DNA of 64,000 nt from Acuticoccus sp051016205 (GTDB lineage: Bacteria; Pseudomonadota; Alphaproteobacteria; Rhizobiales; Amorphaceae), in NCBI GenBank assembly GCA_051016205.1, contig CP136534.1, positions 2,914,001 to 2,978,000 of the forward strand, given 5' to 3'. Below the pieces are notes generated by a model. It saw only the letters and a program-made list of their open reading frames with translations, searched no databases and was not told the origin of the DNA. The position numbers and the translations under genes are program-made. Shown in pieces: positions 42,077 to 51,943 of the stretch (position 1 is its first letter; each line of letters begins with the position of its first letter).

Positions 42077-42301
42077 ATGAAGAAGGATCTTCATCCCGAC
42101 TATCACCCCGTTACCGTCGTCATGACCGACGGGAGCGAGTTCGTCACGCGCTCCACGGCTGGCGCCAGCGGCGACACCATCCGCCTCGACATTGACCCGC
42201 GCACCCATCCCGCGTGGACAGGCGGTCAACAGACCCTTTTGGACCGCGGCGGGCGCATTTCGCGCTTCAAGAGCAAGTTCAAAGGCATTCCGGGCGCCTA
42301 A
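42077..42301 (+). CDS. rpmE: 50S ribosomal protein L31, zinc-free form
   Basis: A 74-residue ribosomal protein L31. MKKDLHPDYHPVTVVMTDGS and DIDPRTHPAWTGGQQ are typical of the alphaproteobacterial form, and the four zinc-binding cysteines of the C+ type are absent. ATG 42077 is used; the nearest purine-rich element is AAGGACAGG. It is the only ribosomal protein gene in the window. Confidence 0.95.
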   Translation: MKKDLHPDYHPVTVVMTDGSEFVTRSTAGASGDTIRLDIDPRTHPAWTGGQQTLLDRGGRISRFKSKFKGIPGA

Positions 42302-42313
42302 CCGGCGAAAGCC

Positions 42314-44056
42314 TTACTTTGGGACACGGATTGAGCCGCTGGGTCTTGAGGGCACAGCGGCTTCGAGTGCGTCCACCCTTTGGGTGCCGTAGGCGGTGCG
42401 GGCCGCTTCAAGGCTGACCACATCGTCTTCAAGATCGGCCCTGATGGCCTCGTCGGAGCGCTTGTGCACCGGACCGTGCCCGCCGCCCCCGAGGGTCTGG
42501 ATGCGCACGCGATCCCCTTCCTGAAGCGTCAGGCTCGTTTTGGACGCAAGCTCCCGCACTGTCCCGTCGGCGGCCATATGGGTGATGCGCGTCGTGCTTC
42601 CCGCCTCCCCGCCGGCCGCACCAGGGGCGGGAAAGATATGCCCGTCTGAGCGCACGGTGAGCGAGGTCTCCCCCGAGAGCGTGCGGATTTCGCGCACGAT
42701 GCCGAGACCGCCACGGCTCTGGCCAGCGCCGCCGGTGTCCTCGCCAAGGCCATAGGTCTCGCAGCGCAGAGGATACTCCGCCTCAAGCACCTCCACAGGA
42801 AGGTTCGTGGAGTTGACCGTGTGGACGTGGACGGCATCCATCCCGTCAGCATCGCAGAACGCCCCCGCGCCGCCGCCGGTGGATTCGGGGTAGACGTAGG
42901 TGCGCCCCGTACGAGGGTCGCGGCCCGTCAGGACGATGAGCGAGGTGGAATCGTTGCTCGCCGCCATCTGCCGTTCGGCCGGCAACGCCTGGCCCAATGC
43001 ATCGAAGATTGCCCCTGCCAAGCGGTTGCTCGTGACCGCGCGCGCCGCAACGGCCGCAGGCGGACGCGGATTGACGATGGTGCCCTCAGGCGCGACCACT
43101 GTGACGGCCTCGATCAAGCCGCTATTGGCCGCCACCTCGGGGTCCAGAAGCGCTTTGACGGCATAGGCAACGGTCGCCTCCAGCGACGAAGCGGAAAGGT
43201 TGACCGCCCCCTTCGCCTCAGGTCCCGATCCCGTCAGATCCAGCGTCAGGCTCTCTCCTTTGATGGTGGCAGCCACTGCAAGGGGCACGGGCTCGGAGCC
43301 GGCGCCATCATCATCCAGATGGCGCAGTGCCGTGTAGGTGCCGCCGGGAAGCGTGGCGAGGACGGCACGGATGCGCGTTGCGGAGGCTTCGATCAGCCGG
43401 TCGATGGCGCGGTCCAGTGCGTCCGCCCCTGTCTCGGCCACCACATCCTTCAAGAGCTCCGCACCGCGCGCGTTGGCACCCACTTGCGTTTTGAGGTCGA
43501 GGGTGCGTTCCAATGGTTCGCGCGTGTTGTGGGCAATCAGACCGACCACATCCTCATCCACAACGCCTTCGCGGGCAATGCGGATGGGCGGAATGCGAAT
43601 CCCTTCGGCAAAGATGGAGTTGGAGCGGCCAGAGACGGACCCAGGCACAGGCCCACCCACATCCGCATGGTGGGCAATGTTACCCACATAATAGCGCGGC
43701 ACACCCTCCACGAAGACGGGGGTGATGACGGAGATGTCCGGCAAATGGGTGCCGCCGGCAAGGTAAGGATCGTTGAGGACGAAGGCATCGCCCTCACGCA
43801 ATTCGCCCGCCCGATCCTGCGCAACCAGCGCCCGCACACCCCATAAGAGGGAGCCGATGTGGATCGGCATGTGATCGGCCTGCGCCACAAGGCGACCCGA
43901 GGCGTCGAAGATCGCCGTGGAACAGTCCCGCCGCTCTTTGATGTTGGAGGAAAACGCGCCCCTGATCAAAATGTGGCCAATGTCCTCTGCAACCGCGAGG
44001 AGGCGCTCCTGCACCACGGCCATCAAGATTGCATCGGCGCCGTGGGTTTGTGTCAT
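42314..44056 (-). CDS. hyuB: hydantoinase B / 5-oxoprolinase beta subunit
   Basis: A 580-residue subunit of the ATP-dependent hydantoinase/oxoprolinase family. IRGAFSSNIKERRDCSTAIFD near residue 32 and NDPYLAGGTHLPDISVITPVF near 95 are family signatures, as is GGGAGAFCDADGMDAVHVHTVN near 400. ATG 44056 overlaps the hyuA stop (ATGA). With HyuA it hydrolyses a cyclic amide such as 5-oxoproline, hydantoin or an N-methyl derivative at the cost of ATP. Confidence 0.93.
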   Translation of the reverse strand: MTQTHGADAILMAVVQERLLAVAEDIGHILIRGAFSSNIKERRDCSTAIFDASGRLVAQADHMPIHIGSLLWGVRALVAQDRAGELREGDAFVLNDPYLAGGTHLPDISVITPVFVEGVPRYYVGNIAHHADVGGPVPGSVSGRSNSIFAEGIRIPPIRIAREGVVDEDVVGLIAHNTREPLERTLDLKTQVGANARGAELLKDVVAETGADALDRAIDRLIEASATRIRAVLATLPGGTYTALRHLDDDGAGSEPVPLAVAATIKGESLTLDLTGSGPEAKGAVNLSASSLEATVAYAVKALLDPEVAANSGLIEAVTVVAPEGTIVNPRPPAAVAARAVTSNRLAGAIFDALGQALPAERQMAASNDSTSLIVLTGRDPRTGRTYVYPESTGGGAGAFCDADGMDAVHVHTVNSTNLPVEVLEAEYPLRCETYGLGEDTGGAGQSRGGLGIVREIRTLSGETSLTVRSDGHIFPAPGAAGGEAGSTTRITHMAADGTVRELASKTSLTLQEGDRVRIQTLGGGGHGPVHKRSDEAIRADLEDDVVSLEAARTAYGTQRVDALEAAVPSRPSGSIRVPK

Positions 44057-46104
44057 GCCGCAACGCCCTTGGTGCGTGTGAGGTGAAGGGTACCGTCCTC
44101 AAGGCATCGGCAGGTCCAGTCTGGTGGAACCACTGTTGTGGAGGTCGCCTCGTTGATGATGGCAGGGCCGTCGAACACCTCGCCAGCTGCAATGGTCTCC
44201 CTTTGGAGAACGGCTGTCCTCACCCACGCTCCGTCGAAGTTGACCGCGCGCGTGCCCTTCTGGCCGCTGCCAGTCGCAGGCGCGTCGGAAATGGCCACAT
44301 CCGCGCCAGGTGGTTTGGCCGAGGCTTTCACACGCACCGTCACAACGTCCACCGCGCGATCGGGGAGGCTAAATCCTTGTTCGCGCTTGTGGAGGGTGTC
44401 GAATGCCTTACGCAGCGCACCGGCACTGGCGCCGGAAGGGACGGGAACGGTGATGGAGAAATTCTGGCCGCGATAGCGGGCGTCGATGAACCGGGCGTTT
44501 TGGCGGTCGTCGGGCGGCACAGCCTCGCCGGCAAGCCAGGCATCGCCCTCTGTCTCAAGCGTCTGGAAGGCATCGGCGAGGGTGGGCCAGCCCGTCTCGT
44601 CCAAGCGGGCAAAGGCGGTGACGGCCCCATCCCGCGCAATGTCGCTGACGAGGATGGCGCGGGCGCACAAGGTGCCCGGCGAGGTGGGGACAATCACCTG
44701 TGTCATCCCAAGGGCAAGTGCCACCTCGGCAGCAAGAAGGGGCCCTGCGCCGCCGTATGCCACAAGGGCAAAGCGCTTGGGCTCTGCCCCGCGGCCAATG
44801 ACGGCGGAGCGGATGGTGCGGGCCATGTTGGCGCTTGCAACGGCGAGGATGCCGCCTGCGGCGGCGTCCACATCAAGCCCGAGGGGGGTGGCGATAGCGG
44901 TCTTTATGGCGTTACGGGCCGCCTCACGGTCGAGCCTCACTTTGCCTGAGAAGGCTGCCTCGGGGTCGAGCCTGCCAAGAGCGAGTGCGGCGTCGGTCAA
45001 CGTGGGGACGGTGCCGCCTTTGCCGTGGGCAACGGGGCCAGGGTCGGCGCCGGCACTGTCTGGGCCGACGGCCAGCGCCCCGCCCCGGTCGATCCTCGCA
45101 AGGCTGCCGCCACCTGCGCCAATCACCTCAATGTCCACCATGGGCGAGAGGATCGGGTGGCCTGCAACACTACGCGAACGGACCGTGCGCGCGGTGCCAC
45201 CTTCCATCACGGCAATGTCGGTACTGGTGCCGCCCACATCGAAGGTGACCATGTCGCCAATCCCATGGCGGGCGAGGATCCGCCCCACCCCCGTTGCCCC
45301 TGCCGCAGGCCCTGAGAGGGCAAGGCGGACCGGGACGGCCCGCGCACTTGCCTCATCAAGAAGGCCGCCGTTGGAGGTGATGGTGTAGGGCGCACGGGGG
45401 AGGCCAAGCGCTTCAAGCCCCTGCCTCAGCCTGTCGAAGTACCGCGCGGCCCGCGGCCCAACGAAGGCGTTGATGGCGGCGGTGGAAAACCGCTCGAACT
45501 CGCGATACTCCGCCGCCACCCCCGAGGAGGTGGTGACGAACACCCCCGGCAGAGCCTGCCTCACAAGCCGCGCCGCCTGCGCCTCATGGGCAGGATTGGC
45601 GTAGGCGTTGATGAAAAGGACCGCCACAGCCGCAACACCGCGCGCGCGAAGTGTTGCGATGGCAGCGGCGACACCATCGGCATCAAGAGGGGTCAGCGCT
45701 GTGCCGTCGGCAGCGATCCGCTCAGTCACCTCCAAACGGTCGGCGCGGCGGGCAAGGGGTTCTGGCCGGCGCACGCGATAGTCGTAGACATGGGGCCTTG
45801 CCTGGCGCCCCATGTGAAGAATATCGCGAAACCCTTTCGTGGTGATGACGCCGAGCCGCGCCCCCTTTCGCTCAAGGATCATGTTGGTGACGACGGTGGT
45901 CCCGTGGCCGAAGAAGGTCACGTCCTGCCCATCAGCTCCGATCATCCCCAGGATCTCGGCAACGCCCGCCAAAATGGCCCGTGCAGGGTCGTCCGGGTCA
46001 GAGCGCACCTTATGGACGGCGGAACGGCCATTTGCGACGTCGACGGCCACAAAGTCGGTAAAAGTGCCCCCAACGTCGAGGCCGACGCGTACGCTCATCA
46101 ACAC
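44053..46104 (-). CDS. hyuA: hydantoinase A / 5-oxoprolinase alpha subunit
   Basis: A 683-residue ATP-binding subunit. The ASKHA phosphate-binding motif is VGLDVGGTFTDFVAVD near residue 8, and MVTFDVGGTSTDIAVMEGG near 285 is the second. The mid-section LILSDIARDGAV-like and C-terminal GPAIINEATSTTVVPPDW are typical of HyuA. The likely start is ATG 46104. It is the first gene of a two-gene unit, and its promoter region is the 80 bases before the NTF2-like gene's end. Substrate cannot be deduced from sequence. Confidence 0.93.
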   Translation of the reverse strand: MLMSVRVGLDVGGTFTDFVAVDVANGRSAVHKVRSDPDDPARAILAGVAEILGMIGADGQDVTFFGHGTTVVTNMILERKGARLGVITTKGFRDILHMGRQARPHVYDYRVRRPEPLARRADRLEVTERIAADGTALTPLDADGVAAAIATLRARGVAAVAVLFINAYANPAHEAQAARLVRQALPGVFVTTSSGVAAEYREFERFSTAAINAFVGPRAARYFDRLRQGLEALGLPRAPYTITSNGGLLDEASARAVPVRLALSGPAAGATGVGRILARHGIGDMVTFDVGGTSTDIAVMEGGTARTVRSRSVAGHPILSPMVDIEVIGAGGGSLARIDRGGALAVGPDSAGADPGPVAHGKGGTVPTLTDAALALGRLDPEAAFSGKVRLDREAARNAIKTAIATPLGLDVDAAAGGILAVASANMARTIRSAVIGRGAEPKRFALVAYGGAGPLLAAEVALALGMTQVIVPTSPGTLCARAILVSDIARDGAVTAFARLDETGWPTLADAFQTLETEGDAWLAGEAVPPDDRQNARFIDARYRGQNFSITVPVPSGASAGALRKAFDTLHKREQGFSLPDRAVDVVTVRVKASAKPPGADVAISDAPATGSGQKGTRAVNFDGAWVRTAVLQRETIAAGEVFDGPAIINEATSTTVVPPDWTCRCLEDGTLHLTRTKGVAA

Positions 46105-46184
46105 TCCCAGCGCAGTGTCGTTTCAGAAGAGACCGAGTTGACCCGATCACAGGGGCGACCCGCAAGGGCGGCGTCGGGTCGGGT

Positions 46185-46583
46185 CTAGTCCTTCCAGAAG
46201 GAATCGCTCTGCGCGGGGAGGGCTTCGACCATGTGCATTTGCACGATCTGGCCGTTTTCGACCCTCGCCAGATAGGCGGCGAAGTTGTGGAGGGTTCGCC
46301 CTTTGCGAGCCGCCTTCACTTCCACCATCGCCATTGCCTGATCTTCGGCGACGGAAAGGATCTGCGTGATGGCAACGCTTGGCCGCACCGCTGCCACCCC
46401 AAGCGCACTGATGTTGGCCATGAAGGCATGTCTGCCGCGCACAAGGTCCACGCCACCAGAAGCATTGGTGATGAAGAACCGGCCCTCTTCGGCGAGAAGG
46501 GGCGCCATCCCCGCAAGATCGGCCCGGTCGAATGCCTCGATGAGGCCGCGTAGGACGCTTTCGGCAGGGCTGTCTTGGCTCAT
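46185..46583 (-). CDS. NTF2-like / SnoaL-like protein
   Basis: A 132-residue protein with the cone-shaped NTF2-like fold expected: an N-terminal helix LRGLIEAFDRADLAGMAPLL, then strands, ending in YLARVENGQIVQMHMVEALP. This is the usual SnoaL-like ending. ATG 46583 has AGGAG eight bases upstream. It lies between the GST-like gene and hyuA on the same strand. Such proteins bind or isomerise small hydrophobic molecules; no specific role can be assigned. Confidence 0.75.
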   Translation of the reverse strand: MSQDSPAESVLRGLIEAFDRADLAGMAPLLAEEGRFFITNASGGVDLVRGRHAFMANISALGVAAVRPSVAITQILSVAEDQAMAMVEVKAARKGRTLHNFAAYLARVENGQIVQMHMVEALPAQSDSFWKD

Positions 46584-46608
46584 CAAGGGCTCCTAAAGCC
46601 GGTTGACC

Positions 46609-47601
46609 TTACGCCACCTTTTTGAGGCCCTCACGGTCGTGGGGGGCGGCGAAGTCGGCAAGCTCGGGGTAGGCGGCGACGATGCGTGTAGGGTTCACCG
46701 TCTCATGGCTTTGGTAGTAGTGCATGCGCGCATGGTCCATTTTGACGGTGCGGTCGATCCCGGGGTGTTGATAGAGATCGCGCGTGTAGCCCCAAAGGTT
46801 GGGGTAGTCCGTCAACCGCCGCTTCGAGCACTTGAAGTGCCCATTGTAGATGGCATCGAACCGGTAGAGCGTCGGGAACAGGCGCCAGTCCGCCTCCGTT
46901 GCCGCGTCGCCGGTGAGGTAGCGCTGCCTTGACAAGCGATCCTCCAGCCAGTCCAGCGTGTCGAACAGCGGGGTAACCGCGCTGTCATAGGCCTTCTGGG
47001 AGGTGGCGAAGCCGCACTTGTAAACTCCATTGTTGAGGGTGTCGTAGATGCGCGCGTTGATCTCGTCGATCTCGCCCTCAAGGTGTGGCGGCAGGTAGTT
47101 GCCTGGCTTGGCGCCCACACCATCGAACGCACTGTTCAACATGCGGATGATTTCAGCGCTTTCGTTGGAGACGATGGTGCCGCGCGCCTTGTCCCAAAGG
47201 ATCGGCACGGTCACGCGGCCCGTATAGTTGGGGTCGGCGGCCAGATACACCTGATAGACGTACTCAGAGCCGTTGATGGGGTCGCCCGTGACGCCAGGGC
47301 CGTCCTGAAACGTCCAGCCGTTCTCGCCCATCATCCAGTGGGTGACGGCAACGTCGATCATCTCCTCAAGCCCCTTGAGGGCACGGTAGATGAGCGTGCG
47401 GTGGGCCCAGGGGCAGGCGTAGGCGATGTAGAGGAGGTAGCGACCTGGCTCAGCCTTGAAGCCGCCTTCACCTGTGGGACCGGGGCTCCCGTCAGCGGTG
47501 ATCCAATTGCGAAAGGCGCTTTCAGAACGCTTGAAGTGCCCGCCTGTGGATTTGGTGTCGTACCATTTGTCCGTCCAAACGCCGTCCACCAGCATGCCCA
47601 T
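46609..47601 (-). CDS. glutathionyl-hydroquinone reductase (Xi-class GST)
   Basis: A 330-residue glutathione-dependent reductase of the YqjG/PcpF class, which reduces glutathionyl-hydroquinones. The catalytic cysteine is in YACPWAHRTLI near residue 63, the class signature. VTVPILWDKARGTIVSNESAEI near 132 is the thioredoxin-domain glutathione-binding segment. TEADWRLFPTLYRFD near 240 belongs to the helical domain. ATG 47601 has GGAG nine bases upstream. It is on the same strand as the neighbouring SDR. Confidence 0.93.
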   Translation of the reverse strand: MGMLVDGVWTDKWYDTKSTGGHFKRSESAFRNWITADGSPGPTGEGGFKAEPGRYLLYIAYACPWAHRTLIYRALKGLEEMIDVAVTHWMMGENGWTFQDGPGVTGDPINGSEYVYQVYLAADPNYTGRVTVPILWDKARGTIVSNESAEIIRMLNSAFDGVGAKPGNYLPPHLEGEIDEINARIYDTLNNGVYKCGFATSQKAYDSAVTPLFDTLDWLEDRLSRQRYLTGDAATEADWRLFPTLYRFDAIYNGHFKCSKRRLTDYPNLWGYTRDLYQHPGIDRTVKMDHARMHYYQSHETVNPTRIVAAYPELADFAAPHDREGLKKVA

Positions 47602-47688
47602 AAGGTCCGCTCCCAGTTTGGTGCCTTGGCACTTAAATGGGCGCGCCCGCCGTCACCGCCACCGTTCCGCGACCTTGTGGACGGAGTT

Positions 47689-48459
47689 TTAGAGGCTGGC
47701 TGTGATGCCACCGTCCACGAAAAGGGTGTGGCCGTTGACGAACGTGGCAGCGTCGGAGGCCAGGAAGATGCACGCCCCCGTCAACTCGTGAAGCTGCCCC
47801 CATCGGCCGGCGGGGGTGCGCTTTTCCAGCCAGTCGGTAAATTGCGGGTCGGCCACCAGCGCCGCGTTGAGGGGCGTGTCGAAATAGCCTGGCGCAATGG
47901 CGTTGATGTTAAGGCCATAGCGCGCCCAGTCTGTCGCCATCCCTTTGGTGAGGTTGGCGACCGCCCCCTTGGAGGCCGTGTAAGGGGCAATGCCGGGCCG
48001 TGCGAGGGAGGTCTGCACGGAGGCAATGTTGATGATTTTGCCGCCCCCGCGGCGGATCATGTGCCGCGCCACCGCCTGGCCCACATTGAAGACTGTGGAC
48101 ACGTTGGTGCGCATCAATTGTTCGAAGGCGCTGGCCTCGAAGTCTTCCAGCGGACCTCGGTGCTGCATCCCGGCATTGTTGACGAGGATGTGGATGGCGC
48201 CTTGGTCGGCCTCGAACTGGTCGACGGCAGCGCGTGTGGCCTCATGGTCCATGGCATCAAACGGGAGGGTGAAGACGGTGTGCCCGGCCTCCCTCAGCTT
48301 GGCGGCGGCAGCGTCGACCTTTTGCCCATTGCGCCCGTTAATGACGACGGCAGCGCCCGACTCGGCCAAACCTTCGGCCAGCGCATAACCGATCCCCTGA
48401 GAGGAGCCCGTCACCAGCGCGGTGCGGTTGGACAGGTCGAATTGATTGATGCCGCGCAT
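47689..48459 (-). CDS. SDR oxidoreductase, gluconate 5-dehydrogenase-like
   Basis: A 256-residue short-chain dehydrogenase. Cofactor motif TGSSQGIG is at residues 17-24 and NNAG near 90. The catalytic Ser-Tyr-Lys lies in ASVQTSL...YTASKG near 145-165. Sequence resembles gluconate 5-dehydrogenase / IdnO-type enzymes. ATG 48459 is chosen; AAGG lies about ten bases upstream, and the longer frame lacks support. Divergent from a second SDR gene and close to a sugar-type importer, so sugar or sugar-acid oxidation is likely. Confidence 0.87.
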   Translation of the reverse strand: MRGINQFDLSNRTALVTGSSQGIGYALAEGLAESGAAVVINGRNGQKVDAAAAKLREAGHTVFTLPFDAMDHEATRAAVDQFEADQGAIHILVNNAGMQHRGPLEDFEASAFEQLMRTNVSTVFNVGQAVARHMIRRGGGKIINIASVQTSLARPGIAPYTASKGAVANLTKGMATDWARYGLNINAIAPGYFDTPLNAALVADPQFTDWLEKRTPAGRWGQLHELTGACIFLASDAATFVNGHTLFVDGGITASL

Positions 48460-48666
48460 GGGTGCCGTACCTTCTTGTTTTAAGCCGCAACGGGTCGTCG
48501 TGCCGATCAGGCTGTGGCCGACAGTCATACAGGGGCGGTACCGAAGGAGCACCGGAAATCGTCACGGCGCCCGCAAACCTCTGTCAGCTTTGCTTGATTC
48601 GTCCGGTGAGCTGTCGCACCCTCCACGTCAAAAAGGCGGCAAGGTCGCCATCGAAGGGGGACACGG
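48460..48666. promoter_or_regulatory. divergent promoter region between two SDR genes
   Basis: A 207-base non-coding region between outward-facing dehydrogenase genes. It must hold promoters for both and the sugar importer operon. AAGGGGG at 48654-48660 is the SD for the GTG start at 48667. I see no clear operator. Confidence 0.45.
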
Positions 48667-49464
48667 GTGGACGACCACAAGGGCAAGACCGCGCTGATCA
48701 CAGGTGGCGCGACAGGGATCGGGTTTGCAACGGCTAAGATCCTGGCAGGAGCCGGGGCGCACATTGCCATCCTCGGCCACAAGGCAGAGGAGGTGGACAA
48801 CGCCGTTGCCGCGCTTAAGGCCGACGGCGGTTCGGCCCAAGGCCTTGTGGCCAACGTTGCTGACAAAGAGGCCATGGCTGCCGTTTTCGCAACGCTGGAC
48901 AACGACGCGCCGCCGCTGAGGATTTTGGTCTGCAGCGCCGCCATACAGCCCTACGGCACCGTTGAGGGCATGCCGCCCGACGTGTGGAGCGAGGTGATCG
49001 CCGTCAATCTGACGGGCGCCTACATTGCCTGCCACCTTGCTGTGCCGCGTATGAAGGCCGGCGGCGGCGGCGCCATTGTTCTCGTCGCCTCCGTACAGGG
49101 GTCGGCGACGCAAGCGCGTGTGGCGGCCTACTCCACCTCCAAAGGCGGGTTGTTGGCGTTGACCCGCGCCATGGCGGTGGACCATGCGGGCGAGAACGTG
49201 CGCGTCAACGCCGTCAGCCCCGGCTGTATCGATGCGCCCATGACCCGCTACGCCGCCTCCATGAACGCCGAAGCCGGCGAGGAGGACGCCATCGTCGCCT
49301 CCTGGGGCAAGATGCAGCCCATCGGCCGCGTCGGCCAGCCTGAGGAGGTGGCCGAGGTCATCGCCTTCCTCGTCAGCGACAAGGCAAGCTTTTGCAGCGG
49401 TGCTGATTTTCGTGTGGATGGCGGGCTGATGGCCAAACTCGGCGTGGTCCTTCCGGAGGAATGA
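48667..49464 (+). CDS. SDR oxidoreductase heading the sugar importer operon
   Basis: A 265-residue short-chain dehydrogenase. The cofactor motif TGGATGIGFATA is at residues 11-22; catalytic YSTSKGG near 155 follows ASVQGSATQARVAA. The C-terminus CSGADFRVDGGLMAKLG is standard. GTG 48667 has a strong AAGGGGG six bases upstream. Its stop overlaps the permease start (ATGA), so it is co-expressed with the ABC importer and probably oxidises the imported sugar, polyol or sugar acid. Confidence 0.9.
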   Translation: MDDHKGKTALITGGATGIGFATAKILAGAGAHIAILGHKAEEVDNAVAALKADGGSAQGLVANVADKEAMAAVFATLDNDAPPLRILVCSAAIQPYGTVEGMPPDVWSEVIAVNLTGAYIACHLAVPRMKAGGGGAIVLVASVQGSATQARVAAYSTSKGGLLALTRAMAVDHAGENVRVNAVSPGCIDAPMTRYAASMNAEAGEEDAIVASWGKMQPIGRVGQPEEVAEVIAFLVSDKASFCSGADFRVDGGLMAKLGVVLPEE

Positions 49465-50435
49465 GCGTCGGCGCCACCCCATCGCACGCGCGCCGACTGC
49501 GGCTACCACGCGCCGGCCTTCACCTCCTCCTGGTGGTGGCGGCCCTTGGGGTGGTGCTTGCCCTCCTTGCGGTGGAAAGCCCGTTCTTTTTCAAGACCAA
49601 CAACCTCATCAACGTCGCCAACCAGTCGGCCATGCTGGCGATCCTCGCGACGGGAATGACGGTGGTCATGGTGGGCGGTGGGATCGACCTGTCGCTGCCG
49701 GCCAATATGGCGCTGGCTGGGATCATCGGCTCCATGGCCATGGTGGGGGCCGATTCGGTCTGGCTCGGCGCTGTGGTGATGGTGGTGTGCGGTGCGGCCG
49801 TCGGCGCCCTCAACGGGTTTGCCGTGGCGCGGCTATCGATGATCCCCTTCGTCGTCACCCTTGCCACCATGACCGTGTGCGGCGGGCTTTCCATCTGGCT
49901 CACCAATTCTGTGTCCATCTCCAACCAGCCTGAGCGGTTTTTCGATGTGATGCTGGCGCGCCCCTTGGGCCTGCCTGTGGCGGTTTGGGTGATGGCGGCC
50001 GTTGCCATAGCGGTTCAGGGTGTGATGTCGGCAAGCCAGTTTGGCTGGCAGGTCTATGCCGTGGGGACGAACGCTTCGGCGGCCCGCATCAGCCGCGTTC
50101 CTGTGCGTTGGGTCTTGTTCAAGACCTACGTTCTTGCCGGGACCCTTGCAGGGGTGGCGGCCGTTGTGGTGACGGCGCGGCTCGGCTCAGCCTCCGCCAA
50201 TGTGGGCAATGACAGCGTGATCTTGGATGTGGTCACCGCCTGCGTCATCGGCGGCGTCTCCATCTATGGCGGTGTCGGGCGGCCCGTGGCGGCGGCCCTT
50301 GGGGCGCTCTTCGTTCTGGTGCTCGGCAACGTCCTCAACCTTTTCGGCATCTCCTTTTTCATAGGGCTGATGTTGAAGGGGGCGATCATCATCGCCTTCG
50401 TGGCCCTCGACAGGGCAATGGGGGGCAAGGGGTGA
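49461..50435 (+). CDS. RbsC-type sugar ABC permease (first)
   Basis: A 324-residue permease of the ribose/xylose family. ATGMTVVMVGGGIDLSLPANMAL near residue 63 and AVGTNASAARISRVPVRWV near 195 are the conserved motifs (G.D.S at the substrate path and the coupling loop). About nine hydrophobic segments are seen. ATG 49461 overlaps the SDR stop; the next gene starts in its stop (GTGA). Confidence 0.92.
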   Translation: MSVGATPSHARRLRLPRAGLHLLLVVAALGVVLALLAVESPFFFKTNNLINVANQSAMLAILATGMTVVMVGGGIDLSLPANMALAGIIGSMAMVGADSVWLGAVVMVVCGAAVGALNGFAVARLSMIPFVVTLATMTVCGGLSIWLTNSVSISNQPERFFDVMLARPLGLPVAVWVMAAVAIAVQGVMSASQFGWQVYAVGTNASAARISRVPVRWVLFKTYVLAGTLAGVAAVVVTARLGSASANVGNDSVILDVVTACVIGGVSIYGGVGRPVAAALGALFVLVLGNVLNLFGISFFIGLMLKGAIIIAFVALDRAMGGKG

Positions 50436-51943
50436 GCGCGGCCCTTGAAATGCGCGCCATCAAGAAGGCGTTCGGCGAGGTTCAGGCCGTCACCGACGGC
50501 AACCTTTCCGTCAACGCCGGCGAGGCAATGGCGCTCCTCGGCGCCAACGGTGCCGGCAAGTCCACCCTCATGAACGTCCTTGGCGGGCTCCTTCGCCCCG
50601 ACGCTGGCGAGATTGTCCTTGGCGGCAAAACCGTCACTCTGGCGGGCCCTAAGGATGCGGCCCGCGCAGGCATTGCCTTCGTCCAGCAGGAGCTTGCCAT
50701 CTTCCCCACCATGACGGTGGCCGAGAACGTCTTCGCCGACGATTTTCCCGTGCGCGGCGGCAGGATCGACCGCAGTTTCATGGGCACAAGAACGCGCGAG
50801 CTTTTGGCCCTTCTCGGCTCGAACCTTGACCCGGACAGGCCCCTGGAGGGCCTTTCCACAGGCGATTGCCAGATGGTGGAGATTGCCCGCGCCATGCGCC
50901 GCTCCCCCGCCATCGTGATTTTCGATGAGCCCACATCCTCCCTCTCATCGCGCGAGAAGGAGCGCTTCCACGACCTTGTGCGCCGCCTGAAGGGGGAGGG
51001 GGTGGCCGTCGTCTACATCACCCACTTCATCGGGGAGATTTTCGGCGTGTGCGACAGGGTGACGGTGATGCGCGGCGGCGCCACCATCGCAAACACGGCG
51101 GTGGACGAGATCACCCAGAACGAGATCGTTGAAATGATGCTGGGCGAGGTGGTGGCCGGCGGCAGGATCGCCGGCGAAGCGCCCCTTGAAGCCCCCACCG
51201 CTCTTGCCGTCACAGCCCTTTCCCTTCCAGGCCGCGTGGAGGAGGCGACATTTACCGTCAAACAAGGGGAGGTTGTCGGCGTGTGGGGCCTTCTCGGTTC
51301 GGGTCGCACGGAACTGGTGCGCGCCCTTTTGGGCCTTGATGGTCCCGTCTCCGGCGAGATCACCGTGTGGGACGGGACGGGGCTTAAGCCCGCAACGCCT
51401 GAAGCTGTGCGCGCCCGCACGGCCTTCGTCACAGAAGATCGCAAGGGGGAGGGGCTTTTGCTCCCCTTTTCCGTTGCCACCAACATTGCCCTTCCGAACC
51501 TGTCGCGCCTCAGCGGGTGGGCAGGGCGCATCAAGGTGGGCGCGGTGCGCACCATGGCGCGCTCTGTGATGGAGCGGCTTTCCATCCGCGCCTCGGGGCC
51601 GGGCCAGACGGTGGGCACCTTGTCGGGCGGCAACCAGCAAAAGGTGGTGTTCGGCAAGTGGCTTGCAGCAGAGCCGCAGATCCTGATCCTCGATGAACCG
51701 ACCCGCGGGCTTGACCTCTCCGCCAAGGCCGACATCCTGCGCTTGGTGGTGGAGCGGGCGAAGGCGGGTGCTGCCGTCCTCATCATTTCCTCAGAGCTTG
51801 AGGAGTTGATGCAGGTGAGCCACCGCTACCTCGTCATTGCCCGACGGCGCGTCGTCGCAAGCCTTCCTGGAGAGGCGAGTGAGGCAGCGCTGATCGCCGC
51901 CCTCTCGGGCGAGGCAGCGGACAGTGGCGGGCTTGCAGCCTGA
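50432..51943 (+). CDS. RbsA-type sugar ABC ATPase with two nucleotide-binding domains
   Basis: A 503-residue fused ATPase. The N-terminal domain has Walker A GANGAGKST near residue 34, signature LSTGDCQMVEIARAM (the normal LSxGQQ reads LSTGDCQ) and Walker B IVIFDEPTSSL. The second domain has the expected degenerate P-loop GLLGSGRTELVRALLG near 290 and signature LSGGNQQKVVFGKWL. GTG 50432 overlaps the previous stop. It powers the two-permease importer. Confidence 0.93.
   Translation: MSAALEMRAIKKAFGEVQAVTDGNLSVNAGEAMALLGANGAGKSTLMNVLGGLLRPDAGEIVLGGKTVTLAGPKDAARAGIAFVQQELAIFPTMTVAENVFADDFPVRGGRIDRSFMGTRTRELLALLGSNLDPDRPLEGLSTGDCQMVEIARAMRRSPAIVIFDEPTSSLSSREKERFHDLVRRLKGEGVAVVYITHFIGEIFGVCDRVTVMRGGATIANTAVDEITQNEIVEMMLGEVVAGGRIAGEAPLEAPTALAVTALSLPGRVEEATFTVKQGEVVGVWGLLGSGRTELVRALLGLDGPVSGEITVWDGTGLKPATPEAVRARTAFVTEDRKGEGLLLPFSVATNIALPNLSRLSGWAGRIKVGAVRTMARSVMERLSIRASGPGQTVGTLSGGNQQKVVFGKWLAAEPQILILDEPTRGLDLSAKADILRLVVERAKAGAAVLIISSELEELMQVSHRYLVIARRRVVASLPGEASEAALIAALSGEAADSGGLAA

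Noticed and set aside
46156..46181. 7-bp hairpin (CGACCCG/CGGGTCG) between hyuA and the NTF2-like gene as a terminator
   Set aside because: Short stem, 12-base loop and no T-run on the relevant strand; such matches are common in G+C-rich DNA.
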